A program made the position numbers and the translations under genes. 64,000 bases of DNA from Anaerocolumna sp. MB42-C2. Lineage in GTDB: Bacteria > Bacillota > Clostridia > Lachnospirales > Lachnospiraceae. The stretch is taken from the NCBI RefSeq assembly GCF_030913705.1, contig NZ_CP133190.1, positions 6,225,501-6,289,500 on the forward strand, written 5' to 3'. Below are positions 8,910 through 17,413 of this stretch, in pieces; position 1 is the first letter of the stretch, and the number at the start of each line of letters is the position of its first letter. The notes under the pieces are model-generated. The model made no database searches. It had not been told where the DNA came from and saw only the letters and a list, made by a program, of their open reading frames with translations.

Positions 8910-9548
8910 ATGAAAAAAGATATACGGGTAAATGGAGCAGAAGAGGAACCGGTATTAATACCAATGATTATCGATAGGGATTCTATCGAAGAACACGGTA
9001 TGATTGTAGGTGTTAGGAAATCACAGATTAGGAAATGGAGAGTTGGAAACAGATTAGTAGATGTGGTGTTGGTTCCAGGAACGAAAGCGCAATACGATGC
9101 CGTAATGAGCTCCTATTCAGTGGAGTTTAAAGCAGAGGATCGTGACAAACGCTGCGAGGTAAGTAATGGAAAAGGAAAATTGATTCGTTGTCCGGAAAGT
9201 AATAAATGTAGTCAGTGTCCATATTCTAATTCTTTGGACAAGAAGAATTTCGGAACATTAACCTTCAGTTGCCTGGCAGCAGAAAATGAAGATGAGGAAG
9301 AAACGGATTTCGAAGCGGTAGCAGCAACTACCTATGGTTCAGCAGATATCTATTTGGCTATGCTGAATGAACTAATCAATCGTGTACAAGAAATTGATCC
9401 GTATTATGGTCGAATTCTTCAATTGTTATCGGATGGATTCAGCCATAGAGAAATCGCAGTTGATATGGATATGGGAAAGAGTACAGTCACGGATAAAGTG
9501 GCAAAGATGAAAGCAATTGTATTGGATTTATTGGATAACATGATTTAA
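8910..9548 (+). CDS. Phage protein with a sigma-70 region 4-like C-terminal HTH
   Basis: From ATG 8910 the product is 212 residues; GGAAAGAGAGA precedes it, and the longer frame from 8835 has no ribosome binding site. The middle holds a cysteine cluster (RCPESNKCSQCPYS) that could bind zinc. The C-terminus (about residues 165-208) reads YGRILQLLSDGFSHREIA then MGKSTVTDKVAKMK, a helix-turn-helix like region 4 of sigma factors and late-gene regulators. It lies at the left edge of the prophage and ends at a terminator shared with the convergent polymerase gene. It is a candidate for the factor that reads one of the repeated prophage promoters. Confidence 0.7.
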   Translation: MKKDIRVNGAEEEPVLIPMIIDRDSIEEHGMIVGVRKSQIRKWRVGNRLVDVVLVPGTKAQYDAVMSSYSVEFKAEDRDKRCEVSNGKGKLIRCPESNKCSQCPYSNSLDKKNFGTLTFSCLAAENEDEEETDFEAVAATTYGSADIYLAMLNELINRVQEIDPYYGRILQLLSDGFSHREIAVDMDMGKSTVTDKVAKMKAIVLDLLDNMI

Positions 9549-9553
9549 TAGAG

Positions 9554-9600
9554 AAATGGTAGCAGCACTTGAACATAAAATTGGTGTTGCTACCATTTTT
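9554..9600. terminator. Bidirectional terminator between convergent genes
   Basis: AAATGGTAGCAGCAC (9554-9568) pairs with GTGTTGCTACCATTT (9584-9598), 15 bp with one G-T wobble, with A-rich and T-rich flanks on the two sides. It serves both the sigma-like gene and the leftward polymerase operon. Confidence 0.85.
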
Positions 9601-9601
9601 C

Positions 9602-11593
9602 TTAATCTTTTCGATAAAACATTGTCTCATAACCATCGGCTCTTAACAGCAGACCTTTCATCCACGGAGGTGTTCTTCCCATCTTAGCACAGATATTATC
9701 CAAGGATTCGTTCATGGGACATTCAATGATTAATTCGTCATGGACATGACCGCAAATGAGTCGGTCACTAAGTGTTTGCATGGCATAGCTTAGTATATCT
9801 CTTGAGATGGCTTGCACGATATTTTCTACAAACTTGGATCCATATGATTCAATCCGTTCCCACTTTTTTGTTGTCCCGATGCCTTCGTAGGTTACGGATT
9901 CTCCACAAAACCGATTGGTTCCAATCTTAGGCTTGACATAAGTCAGCTTTCTGCCAGATGGAAGATTGATGAAGAGCATACCACTTTGATAGATAAAGTG
10001 GATACCATGAGTTTCAGTGGTGGTTCTCTGCTTGATTGCAGTTTTGACTGCATTATCGACATCCCACCAAAACTGTACGATATTAGGATTCGAGGTTCTC
10101 CACGCATTCACTAAGGGTTTTAATTCTTCTTCGGCAAGCCCCATATCTAATGCCCCCATTGCTATTAATGCACCAACTGATCCGCCATAGCCTAAACCAA
10201 GTTCGGCTATTTTACCTTTCTGGCGAAGATGACTGTTCTGACCATGCTTTTCAACGGGAACACCAAACATCGCAGAAGCACTTGCACAATAGATATCCCC
10301 ATTGTTGGAAAAAACATCGATACGCCACTGTTCACCAGTAAGAAAAGAAAGTACCCTTGCCTCGATGGCACTAAAGTCTACGACAATAAACTTATAGCCT
10401 GGCTTAGGTACAAAGGCGGTGCGTATAAGTTCTGACAAGACTTCTGGGATAGAATCATAAAGCATTTCTAACGCATCGTAGTTATCACTTTTTATAAGGT
10501 TACGGGCTTCCTTCAAATCAGGCATATGGTTTTGAGGTAGATTCTGTAATTGAATGATACGCCCTGCCCATCGTCCTGTTCTATTTCCACCATAGAAAAA
10601 GAACATGCCTCGTGCTCGACTATCAGAACATACGGCATTTTGCATCGCTTGATATTTCTTTATACTTGTTTTGGCAAGCAGCTGACGGAGAGTAAGGACA
10701 TCAGCTAAATCTTCTGGTGCGTCCTTTAACATTTCTGCCACAGCTTTTTTGCCAAGCGTATCAGTTTCTAGTCCGTTGTCAGTTAACCATTGTTTCATCT
10801 GAAATATAGAATTTGGATTATCTAGATTTGTAAGTTTCTTCATTTCTTTCGAGAGTTGATTTTTGGAGCGTTCATGCATGCTGATTGCGTGTTCAACAAC
10901 ATTCATATCAATGGCAATACCACGGTCATTAATTCTTTGGTCAAGATGATACTCATCCCAAATGAAGTCAGGTACCGGGTACTTTGCTAACTTATTCTGT
11001 ACCGACATTTCGACTTCAACATCTCTTTTATTATAAGAGCGGAAGGTGTTCCATTTGGTCATATCGTGTTTTGGAAGGTTTCGAGTACGGCCGCCATTGG
11101 TCTTTGTTGGCTTACAGGGAACACAGAAGTAGCGGATAAGGTCGTTGCCTTCTTTCATTTTCTGTTCTTGTAAACCAAGCACGAACCCCACTCCTTCAAG
11201 TGATAATGGTAGTCCAAGGTAAGCAGACCATATCATGGAGCATCTCCACGAGTATGAATCTAAGTAGTTACCGACCGTGTCATTATTACTGCTATAGCTA
11301 CTGAAATGTTCGGGATAATTTCTTCTAAGCCATGCCGACAGACAGATACGCTCAAACGTAGCATTAAATGCCCACTTAGTGACTGTTTTGTCGGAAAGAG
11401 CAGAGATTACTTCTAGTGGAATTTTCTCACCGTTCACTAAGTCGATCACAATAACCTCGCCACCGTTGATGGAGTAGGAAAAGAGGAGAATTTCAAAGTT
11501 GCGGGATTCTGTGTATTTGTAAACACCACATTTCTTTAAAGTGACATCGGAATACGTTTCAATATCGCAACTCATATAGTTTATTTCAGCCAT
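9602..11593 (-). CDS. Phage family A DNA polymerase with 3'-5' exonuclease domain
   Basis: A 663-residue polymerase that copies phage DNA. The N-terminus has the proofreading exonuclease motif MSCDIETYSD. The polymerase domain shows motif A (VVDFSAIEARVLS), a motif B-like helix (LRQKGKIAELGLGYGG) and motif C (GHVHDELII). It has no 5' nuclease domain, as usual for phage versions. It is the last gene of a leftward operon (50-residue protein, 108-residue protein, DUF2800, DUF2815, polymerase) that starts at the repeated motif near 13865. The block runs opposite to the primase and helicase genes. Confidence 0.92.
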   Translation of the reverse strand: MAEINYMSCDIETYSDVTLKKCGVYKYTESRNFEILLFSYSINGGEVIVIDLVNGEKIPLEVISALSDKTVTKWAFNATFERICLSAWLRRNYPEHFSSYSSNNDTVGNYLDSYSWRCSMIWSAYLGLPLSLEGVGFVLGLQEQKMKEGNDLIRYFCVPCKPTKTNGGRTRNLPKHDMTKWNTFRSYNKRDVEVEMSVQNKLAKYPVPDFIWDEYHLDQRINDRGIAIDMNVVEHAISMHERSKNQLSKEMKKLTNLDNPNSIFQMKQWLTDNGLETDTLGKKAVAEMLKDAPEDLADVLTLRQLLAKTSIKKYQAMQNAVCSDSRARGMFFFYGGNRTGRWAGRIIQLQNLPQNHMPDLKEARNLIKSDNYDALEMLYDSIPEVLSELIRTAFVPKPGYKFIVVDFSAIEARVLSFLTGEQWRIDVFSNNGDIYCASASAMFGVPVEKHGQNSHLRQKGKIAELGLGYGGSVGALIAMGALDMGLAEEELKPLVNAWRTSNPNIVQFWWDVDNAVKTAIKQRTTTETHGIHFIYQSGMLFINLPSGRKLTYVKPKIGTNRFCGESVTYEGIGTTKKWERIESYGSKFVENIVQAISRDILSYAMQTLSDRLICGHVHDELIIECPMNESLDNICAKMGRTPPWMKGLLLRADGYETMFYRKD

Positions 11594-11659
11594 TCAAAGT
11601 CCTCCCTATTTATTTAGTAAGAGAGCGATAGCATAGCCACCGCCCTCTTGGGTTATATA

Positions 11660-12223
11660 TTATGCTAGAAAATCATCATCGGAATCTGTCGTGAAATCAT
11701 CCTCTGCACGAGACCTGCCACCTAAAGGCTCACCATCGGAAATCTTCTGAAGATTATTTAAGCCACAGGCAATACCCTTGTTGCCATTAGAATTAAATGC
11801 ATAGAGATTGATGGAGGCTCTGCCATACACACCCGAGTATACTTCAGAGCGGTCAATAATAGGCTGACAGTCTGCATCCACAATACCTGGAGAAGTAGCA
11901 CTGTTTGCATTAATGAAGTATGCGTTTGTGTAAGTAGGGTCATCTGGTCTTTCTACATCACCATCACGAAGAGGAGTTTTTAGAATTGATAGAGCAGGGA
12001 CTGTTTTACCGTTACCCTTTAACTTTGACTCGCCCTCCTTATACGCTGCTTCGATGGCTGCCTTTATCTTAGCAACCGTCTTGATGTCAGACTTAGGGAT
12101 GATAAGGCTGACACTATACTTTGGAGTGCCTCCATCAATTGACTTTGGATCCCACACATTAGCATAAGACCATCTTGTCTGTGAACCTGTAATTACTTTT
12201 GTTGGATTTTCTGTTTTTGACAT
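11660..12223 (-). CDS. DUF2815 family, probable single-stranded DNA-binding protein
   Basis: From ATG 12223, with GGGAGG 8-13 bases upstream, the protein has 187 residues. The sequence TRWSYANVWDPKSIDGGTPKY, followed by SVSLIIPKSD, and an acidic tail (EDDFTTDSDDDFLA) are typical of DUF2815 proteins, which sit beside phage DNA polymerases. The acidic C-terminus resembles the protein-docking tail of single-stranded DNA-binding proteins, so a replication role as ssDNA binder is likely. The gene lies between DUF2800 and polymerase in one operon. Confidence 0.82.
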   Translation of the reverse strand: MSKTENPTKVITGSQTRWSYANVWDPKSIDGGTPKYSVSLIIPKSDIKTVAKIKAAIEAAYKEGESKLKGNGKTVPALSILKTPLRDGDVERPDDPTYTNAYFINANSATSPGIVDADCQPIIDRSEVYSGVYGRASINLYAFNSNGNKGIACGLNNLQKISDGEPLGGRSRAEDDFTTDSDDDFLA

Positions 12224-12236
12224 AGTATTGTCCTCC

Positions 12237-13358
12237 CTATTCTTTCTTGAAATCAATTTGTGCGGTGTTAAATTCCGGGCGTTTATCGTTCTCCGGAACG
12301 AGAGTTGGTTTACCTGGAGCCTTAATAACAAGGCTTCCTAGAATTTCTTCAAATTTCTTTTTGCCAAGAGCCGAAGTCATGGTTGTAATTCCTAAGAGCT
12401 TGCTTTCGTATGGATTATAGCCTGCTGAAGTGACTGCATCTGCAACCGCCTGTTCATCGGTGTATTTTCTTGTTGAGCGACCTTCTACAATTTTAAATCC
12501 ATCGTATTTTGTACCACTAAGTGCCTGCTGTAACGCATATTCCTTTATGTCATTCACCCAGGCTACAAGGTTATCAACCTTTGTGAGAATAAGAGCAATT
12601 TCTGTGTCATCGAGGTTAACTGGCATCTCAAAATCATACCTTGCAAGTTCAAGGTTGTATTCGGCACGTTTACGGCAGGTAGCTTTTACCTTGCAAAACT
12701 GGCAGTGGTCACCAGCTTGGAATTCTCCTTCGCCTATATAAGCAAGTTTAGCAATAGGGGAGAGAACCTCGTTTCCCCATGTTAGGAGTTCTTCTTTTGA
12801 TAGGGTGTAGGTGCTGACATTATCCCTGCGTGGCTGGAAAATTGTCATCTTAACGGTATCGATATCGTAGATACCATCGAAGAGTTCTAAGGCACCGAGT
12901 GCGTAACACATCATCTGTGGATTTTCCTCTGCGGATATCAAGATACCAAGTCCATGCTTATAATCGATAATTTGCAAAACGCTATCTGCTACAATCACAC
13001 AGTCACCAGTACCGAATCCGCTTTCTACATATTTGGAGAAGTCAAGATGTTGTTCGATGAAGACCACAGGATCAGCGCAATAGTGCTTTGCTTCTTCCAA
13101 TTGTTCCATAACGAAAGAAGCATATTCTGTAGCACAGTTTTCCATCTCTCCATCGTAGTACTCCAAATTCTCTGTAGGGTCTTTTGTATTCATGCCAAGA
13201 GCCAGTTCTAATTTGTACTGACAGAGGCTATGTGCATCCGTTCCTTCTTGTGCATAAGGACTTGGTTTGTTATCCTCTTCGGCACATAACTTCGCCGAAG
13301 GTGGACAGTGTAACCATCTGTGACTGGAGGAAGCGGAGAGTAATGCGTGTTTAGGCAT
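12237..13358 (-). CDS. DUF2800 family, RecB/Cas4-like PD-(D/E)XK protein
   Basis: A 373-residue protein beginning MPKHALLSASSSHRWLHCPP, the standard opening of the DUF2800 family. It shows an EGTDAH motif, then FGTGDCVIV and LQIIDYKHG, which match the Asp and Asp-x-Lys residues of the RecB-like nuclease fold, and a late cysteine set (CQFCKVKATCRKR) that could hold an iron-sulfur cluster as in Cas4 and AddB. ATG 13358 is preferred over an in-frame TTG at 13364 because of GGAGG spacing. It overlaps the upstream gene by 8 bases. Probable role: DNA end processing or recombination during phage replication. Confidence 0.85.
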   Translation of the reverse strand: MPKHALLSASSSHRWLHCPPSAKLCAEEDNKPSPYAQEGTDAHSLCQYKLELALGMNTKDPTENLEYYDGEMENCATEYASFVMEQLEEAKHYCADPVVFIEQHLDFSKYVESGFGTGDCVIVADSVLQIIDYKHGLGILISAEENPQMMCYALGALELFDGIYDIDTVKMTIFQPRRDNVSTYTLSKEELLTWGNEVLSPIAKLAYIGEGEFQAGDHCQFCKVKATCRKRAEYNLELARYDFEMPVNLDDTEIALILTKVDNLVAWVNDIKEYALQQALSGTKYDGFKIVEGRSTRKYTDEQAVADAVTSAGYNPYESKLLGITTMTSALGKKKFEEILGSLVIKAPGKPTLVPENDKRPEFNTAQIDFKKE

Positions 13359-13677
13359 TTCCAAGCACCTCCGCCTCTGCGAGTAAAGCTTCGTACTCAG
13401 TTGGGTTGATGTCTGACAGTTTGTCAGCTCCGTACTTTAAAAGAAGTGCTTTGACATCAGCTGTGTATCCGTTACGGGATTTCTCGGCCAGGACAGCTCG
13501 GACATCGGTAAGTGTGAGTGCTTTCTTTGTTTCTCCTTTTTTCTTAGGCTCTTTGGCAGGCTTTTCTTCCGTTGGTGTAGAAAGTAATTCGCTTAACGTA
13601 TCTGAGACTTTAATCAAGATTTCTCCACATTTCTTTAGTTCATCCAGCTCAGCGGACAATTGGTTCATTTTACTCAT
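13351..13677 (-). CDS. Phage early protein of unknown function, 108 residues
   Basis: An N-terminal heptad-like helix (MNQLSAELDELKKCGEILIKVSDTL) is followed by a Lys/Glu/Pro-rich linker and a compact C-terminal part (TLTDVRAVLAEKSRNGYTADVKALLLKYGADKLSDI) with the length and pattern of a small helical nucleic acid-binding domain. Homologues are often labelled as rRNA biogenesis proteins, which nothing here supports. It overlaps DUF2800 downstream and the 50-residue gene upstream by 8 bases each, so translation is probably coupled. Confidence 0.75.
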   Translation of the reverse strand: MSKMNQLSAELDELKKCGEILIKVSDTLSELLSTPTEEKPAKEPKKKGETKKALTLTDVRAVLAEKSRNGYTADVKALLLKYGADKLSDINPTEYEALLAEAEVLGNA

Positions 13678-13822
13678 GCGTTTGATCTCCTTCCTTGTTT
13701 TCGGTTAAATTCCTTGCAAGTCGTTTGGCTATGACACTGATTGCGATTAGGACATCCGCCAATTCTTCATCTAAGCCGATGTCTGGTCTGCTTTCTGTGT
13801 CTGCAGTTGGTTCTTTCTGCAT
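13670..13822 (-). CDS. Small phage early protein, 50 residues
   Basis: A leftward gene from ATG 13822, preceded by AAGGCGGTG, to TAA at 13670-13672. The product begins MQKEPTADTESRPD and contains LDEELADVLIAISVIAKRLAR, one amphipathic helix, then an acidic and basic tail. It overlaps the next gene by 8 bases and is the first gene of the leftward early operon, 42 bases after the repeated promoter-like motif. Function unknown. Confidence 0.7.
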   Translation of the reverse strand: MQKEPTADTESRPDIGLDEELADVLIAISVIAKRLARNLTENKEGDQTHE

Positions 13823-13864
13823 CAGTAGCACCGCCTTTCCGAGGGGCTATTACCTCTCTACCTT

Positions 13865-13894
13865 CCTAAGGACAGAAGTCTAAGTTTTGGACGG
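13865..13894 (-). promoter_or_regulatory. Prophage motif 1, copy A (leftward early operon)
   Basis: Read on the minus strand: CCGTCCAAA, 9 bases, TCTGTCCTTAGG. It ends 42 bases before the ATG at 13822 and is followed by a small hairpin, GAGAGG with CCCCTC. Identical blocks occur at copy B and copy C while the 9 spacer bases differ, so the blocks are under selection. It is probably the promoter, or an activator site of the promoter, of the leftward replication operon. Confidence 0.75.
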
Positions 13895-13914
13895 AGATTT
13901 TTATAAAAAATATT

Positions 13915-13944
13915 CCGTCCAAAAGGGAACGTTCTGTCCTTAGG
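13915..13944 (+). promoter_or_regulatory. Prophage motif 1, copy B (rightward early operon)
   Basis: CCGTCCAAA at 13915-13923, nine bases, TCTGTCCTTAGG at 13933-13944. It is divergent from copy A, with the two first blocks 20 bases apart. GAGGG and CCCTC downstream form a 5-bp hairpin. The start of the first rightward gene, at 13993, is 48 bases from the end of the motif. Confidence 0.75.
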
Positions 13945-13992
13945 GGGGTAGAGGGAGATATGCCCTCAGGTTGATTGGAGGAGGTGAAACGA

Positions 13993-14388
13993 TTGGGAAC
14001 TAAGTGCAACGCTGAAGGTTACAGTGACCCCGTACCATATGAAGCAATTCGTGCGATAGAGCGCGAAGAGAGAAAGCGTCATTACAGACCGCTGGTTTAT
14101 ATCTGCTCTCCATATGCAGGAGAGGTAGAACGTAACACCATGAAAGCGAAGGAGTACTGTAGATTTGCAGTAGACAATGGAGTGATACCAATTGCGCCAC
14201 ATCTGTTGTTTCCTCAATTCATGGAGGAAGCCACGGAGCGAGAGTTGGCGATGCTGATGAACATGGTATTACTAGGAAGATGCAGAGAACTTTGGGTGTT
14301 CGGAAGTCATATTTCAGAAGGCATGGCGGCAGAGATTCGAAGAGCAAAACAGAAACACATGAGTATTCGTTATTTCAAGGAAGAATAG
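13993..14388 (+). CDS. DUF4406-type protein, nucleoside 2-deoxyribosyltransferase-like fold
   Basis: About 131 residues. VYICSPYAGEVERN, IPIAPHLLFPQF and CRELWVFGSHISEGMAAEI are the conserved segments of DUF4406-type phage proteins, which share the fold of nucleoside 2-deoxyribosyltransferases. A nucleotide-related activity is possible but unproven. The start is taken as TTG 13993 because GGAGGAGGTG (13978-13987) gives normal spacing; an upstream TTG at 13975 would lie in front of the binding site. First gene of the rightward early operon after motif 1 copy B. Confidence 0.75.
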   Translation: MGTKCNAEGYSDPVPYEAIRAIEREERKRHYRPLVYICSPYAGEVERNTMKAKEYCRFAVDNGVIPIAPHLLFPQFMEEATERELAMLMNMVLLGRCRELWVFGSHISEGMAAEIRRAKQKHMSIRYFKEE

Positions 14389-14402
14389 GAGGAGGCTACA
14401 AG

Positions 14403-14996
14403 ATGAACAGTATAAAAGTAATACAGACATATTATAACGGTTATTTATTTCGTTCGAGATTAGAAGCTCGCTGGGCAGTGTTCTTTGATGCCTGTGGAGT
14501 GGAATATGAATATGAGCCAGAAGGATATGACCTTGGAAATGGGATGATGTATCTTCCTGACTTTTTACTACATGGGGTTGATGGCAGAGATGGAGGCGAT
14601 CTTTATGTTGAAGTCAAAGGGCAGATGAACGATAACGATGCAATAAAGATAAAACGCTTTTATAATATGGGAAAAGATCCGAAAGGTTACGACAAATCAA
14701 GGACGGCTATTCTTGTGGTAGGTAAACTTCCAGAGGGAGACTGCATTGATGATATCATAAGTTATATTGGAGATAAGGCATACAGTGGCCATAAACATTG
14801 GCCGAATGAATTTAATTTTGAGACAATTGACGGGGATTATTTTGCTGCACATCCAGGGGTTAACCATGATGGAAAGTTTGAACTTTTCGGTGATGATTGC
14901 AATTACCTTGCAGCTATGGATCGTGCTAGAACAGAAAAAGCTTATCGTGTTGCTCGTTGTGCAAGATTTGAACATGGTGAAACACCACAATTTTAA
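14403..14996 (+). CDS. PD-(D/E)XK nuclease-like phage protein
   Basis: A 197-residue protein with the features of a small PD-(D/E)XK nuclease: FRSRLEARWAVFF with Glu21, YLPDFLL with Asp53, and LYVEVKGQ with Glu70 and Lys72. The rest (IDDIISYIGDKAYSGHKHWP) is poorly conserved. AGGAGG lies 8 bases before ATG 14403. It lies between the DUF4406-type gene and the primase gene in the rightward early operon, so it probably processes phage or host DNA. The precise substrate is unknown. Confidence 0.7.
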   Translation: MNSIKVIQTYYNGYLFRSRLEARWAVFFDACGVEYEYEPEGYDLGNGMMYLPDFLLHGVDGRDGGDLYVEVKGQMNDNDAIKIKRFYNMGKDPKGYDKSRTAILVVGKLPEGDCIDDIISYIGDKAYSGHKHWPNEFNFETIDGDYFAAHPGVNHDGKFELFGDDCNYLAAMDRARTEKAYRVARCARFEHGETPQF

Positions 14997-15009
14997 GGAG
15001 GGGGAGGCA

Positions 15010-17355
15010 ATGCGTAATTTATCAATTGCTTATGGAGGTAATCGCCATGCTAAAATGTGGACGAATAAGTTCATATCCTACAATGCTCTCAAGGAACGTT
15101 TGAAAGTTACGATCAGAACCCCTGAGTCAGCAGAAGAATATGCTCGTTTACCAAAAGCACAGAGAGATATGGCAAAAGACCATGGCGGTTTTGTGGCTGG
15201 GGTGCTAAAGGGTGGCAGAAGAAAAATTGACACAGTGGAGTCACGTTCCATGATAGCTCTTGACGGAGATCGAATTGAGATGGGATTTTTGGAGCATTAT
15301 GAAACCATTGCACCTTATGCCTCTGTCCTTTATACCACACATAGCCACACAGCGGATAAGCCAAGAGTACGTGTTATTTATCCGCTTACAAGGGATGTGA
15401 CCCCAGAAGAATTTGTGGCGGTATCGAGATATCTTGCGCAAATGCTTGACATTGATTATTTTGATGAATGTTCCTATCAGCCCAATCAACTGATGTACTG
15501 GCCGAGTACGCCATCGAATGGTGTGTTTGTTTATAAAGAAGCAAATAGGAATTGGCTTAACCCCGATGATATTCTAGATGCACATCCGGAATGGACAGAT
15601 CCCACAAGACTTCCGACATCATCAAGGGAGAGCAAGGCAAACGCAACGAATGTTCAAAAAGTGCAGGACCCGCTTGAAAAAGAGGGGATTGTGGGAATTT
15701 TCAACCGCGTGTACTTTCCTATCGATTTAGCCATTGACGAATTTTTATCAGATGTATATGAGCCTACGGATAGTGAAGACAGATACCATCTAATTGAGTC
15801 AAGTAGTATGGCGGGGGTTGAAATTAAGGACGATGGCAAGTTTGTATACAGCCATCATGCCAAAGACCCAGCATATCTGAAGCTTTGTAATGCGTTTGAT
15901 ATAGTTCGAATTCACAAATTTGGCGATGATGATGAGAAAAAATCCTATCAAAAGATGTGTGAATTTGTCCTAACGCTAGAGAAGATAAAGGTGTTCGATC
16001 TTGAGGAAAAAAGAAAACTGGCTAGTGAGGAGTTTGCCAAAGATTCAGACTGGCGGACGCTGCTTCGATATCAGCCAAGGAGTAAGGTATTAGAAAACAG
16101 TGTATGGAATGAAATGCTGATACTCAACAATGATGCTGACTTTGCTAATTTTGCATATAACGAATTGGCAAACCGTATTCAGATTACTGGTAATGTACCG
16201 TGGGAGCGTCCAAGTGGCAATAAATTCTGGAGAGATGCGGATACGGCTCAGTTGAAAGCTTTGATTGATGTGCGATATGTTCCTTTCTCAAGTAGAAATC
16301 ATGATGTTGCGTTTACAAAAATTGCAGATGATAGGCACTTTCATCCAGTAAGGGATTATCTCGATGGAATCCCGAAGTGGGACGGCATCAAGCGTGTGGA
16401 GGAGGTATTTATCAAATATTTGAAAGCGGATGATACGGAGTATATTCGCTCAGTCACCAAAAAGACATTTGCTGCAGCTGTTGCCCGCATCTATGTTCCA
16501 GGCATCAAGTTTGACTGCGTTCCCGTGCTTGATGGTGACCAAGGCATAGGCAAAAGCACAATCATCAAAGACCTTATAACTGCAGATTACTATTCTGAGA
16601 CGCTTTCCCTTACGGATATGGACGATAAGGCGGGCGCTGAAAAGTTGCAGGGATTTTGGGCAGTTGAAATCGAAGAGCTTGCTGGTATGAAGAAAGCGGA
16701 TATCGAGAAGGTAAAAGCCTTCCTATCAACGTCGGATGATAAGTATCGCCCTTCTTATGGTAAAGTTGTGGAAAGTCATCCAAGACAGTGCATCATCGTT
16801 GCAACGGTTAACGGTGAGCGTGGATATCTGCGTGATATTACAGGCAATCGCCGATTTTGGATTATTAAGGTGCATCAGAAGGAACAAAAAAAGACATGGA
16901 ATTTTAGTGAAGAATATAGACAGCAATTCTGGGCAGAGGCGAAAGAAATATGGAATTCTGGCGAAAAGCTGTATCTCGAGGGTGATATTTTAGTAGAAGC
17001 GAAAAAAGCACAAATGGGAGCAATGGAGACGGACGAACGTGTCGGTATGGTAGAGGAGTATCTTAATACACTTTTACCTACAGATTGGGATGAAATGGAT
17101 TTATTTGCCCGTCGTAATTATTTAAGTGATAGTGATTTTGGTAGTGTTAAACATAGCGGAAGTGTTGCACGATTATCCGTAAGCAATGCGGAGATTTGGT
17201 GTGAATGTTTGAATCGTAATCTCGCTGACTTAAAGAGCACCGATAGCTATCAGATTGCTGCACTAATGGCTCAAATTCCTGGTTGGGACCGAAACACTTG
17301 TATCAAGCGTTTGCCGATTTACGGTAGGCAACGGTTATACCAGAAAATTGTTTAA
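15010..17355 (+). CDS. VapE-type primase-helicase (virulence-associated E family)
   Basis: A 781-residue replication protein. The N-terminal half (MIALDGDRIEMGFLEHYE, YTTHSHTADKPRVRVIYPL) resembles an archaeo-eukaryotic-type primase. The C-terminal half is the VapE superfamily 3-like helicase, with Walker A GDQGIGKST (509-517), Walker B-like GFWAVEIEELAGM, and IVATVNGERGYLRDITGNRRFW as the sensor region. ATG 15010 follows GGAGGGGGAGG. It should open and prime the phage origin. The gene is intact; an insertion sequence lies 11 bases past its stop. Confidence 0.9.
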   Translation: MRNLSIAYGGNRHAKMWTNKFISYNALKERLKVTIRTPESAEEYARLPKAQRDMAKDHGGFVAGVLKGGRRKIDTVESRSMIALDGDRIEMGFLEHYETIAPYASVLYTTHSHTADKPRVRVIYPLTRDVTPEEFVAVSRYLAQMLDIDYFDECSYQPNQLMYWPSTPSNGVFVYKEANRNWLNPDDILDAHPEWTDPTRLPTSSRESKANATNVQKVQDPLEKEGIVGIFNRVYFPIDLAIDEFLSDVYEPTDSEDRYHLIESSSMAGVEIKDDGKFVYSHHAKDPAYLKLCNAFDIVRIHKFGDDDEKKSYQKMCEFVLTLEKIKVFDLEEKRKLASEEFAKDSDWRTLLRYQPRSKVLENSVWNEMLILNNDADFANFAYNELANRIQITGNVPWERPSGNKFWRDADTAQLKALIDVRYVPFSSRNHDVAFTKIADDRHFHPVRDYLDGIPKWDGIKRVEEVFIKYLKADDTEYIRSVTKKTFAAAVARIYVPGIKFDCVPVLDGDQGIGKSTIIKDLITADYYSETLSLTDMDDKAGAEKLQGFWAVEIEELAGMKKADIEKVKAFLSTSDDKYRPSYGKVVESHPRQCIIVATVNGERGYLRDITGNRRFWIIKVHQKEQKKTWNFSEEYRQQFWAEAKEIWNSGEKLYLEGDILVEAKKAQMGAMETDERVGMVEEYLNTLLPTDWDEMDLFARRNYLSDSDFGSVKHSGSVARLSVSNAEIWCECLNRNLADLKSTDSYQIAALMAQIPGWDRNTCIKRLPIYGRQRLYQKIV

Positions 17356-17413
17356 GAATCACAGACTGATATTGTCAATATTACTTTACACTTTTTTCTC
17401 AAGGATGTTCGAC

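Noticed and set aside
13406..13883. Rightward open frames opposite the 108- and 50-residue genes.
   Set aside because: They mirror the leftward genes, are Ser/Val-rich as expected for antisense frames, and have no ribosome binding sites.
13865..13944. The inverted motif 1 pair as an invertible-promoter recombination site.
   Set aside because: The first blocks of the two copies are only 20 bases apart, too close for a DNA invertase segment, and each copy stands at a fixed distance from a gene start, which fits promoters better.
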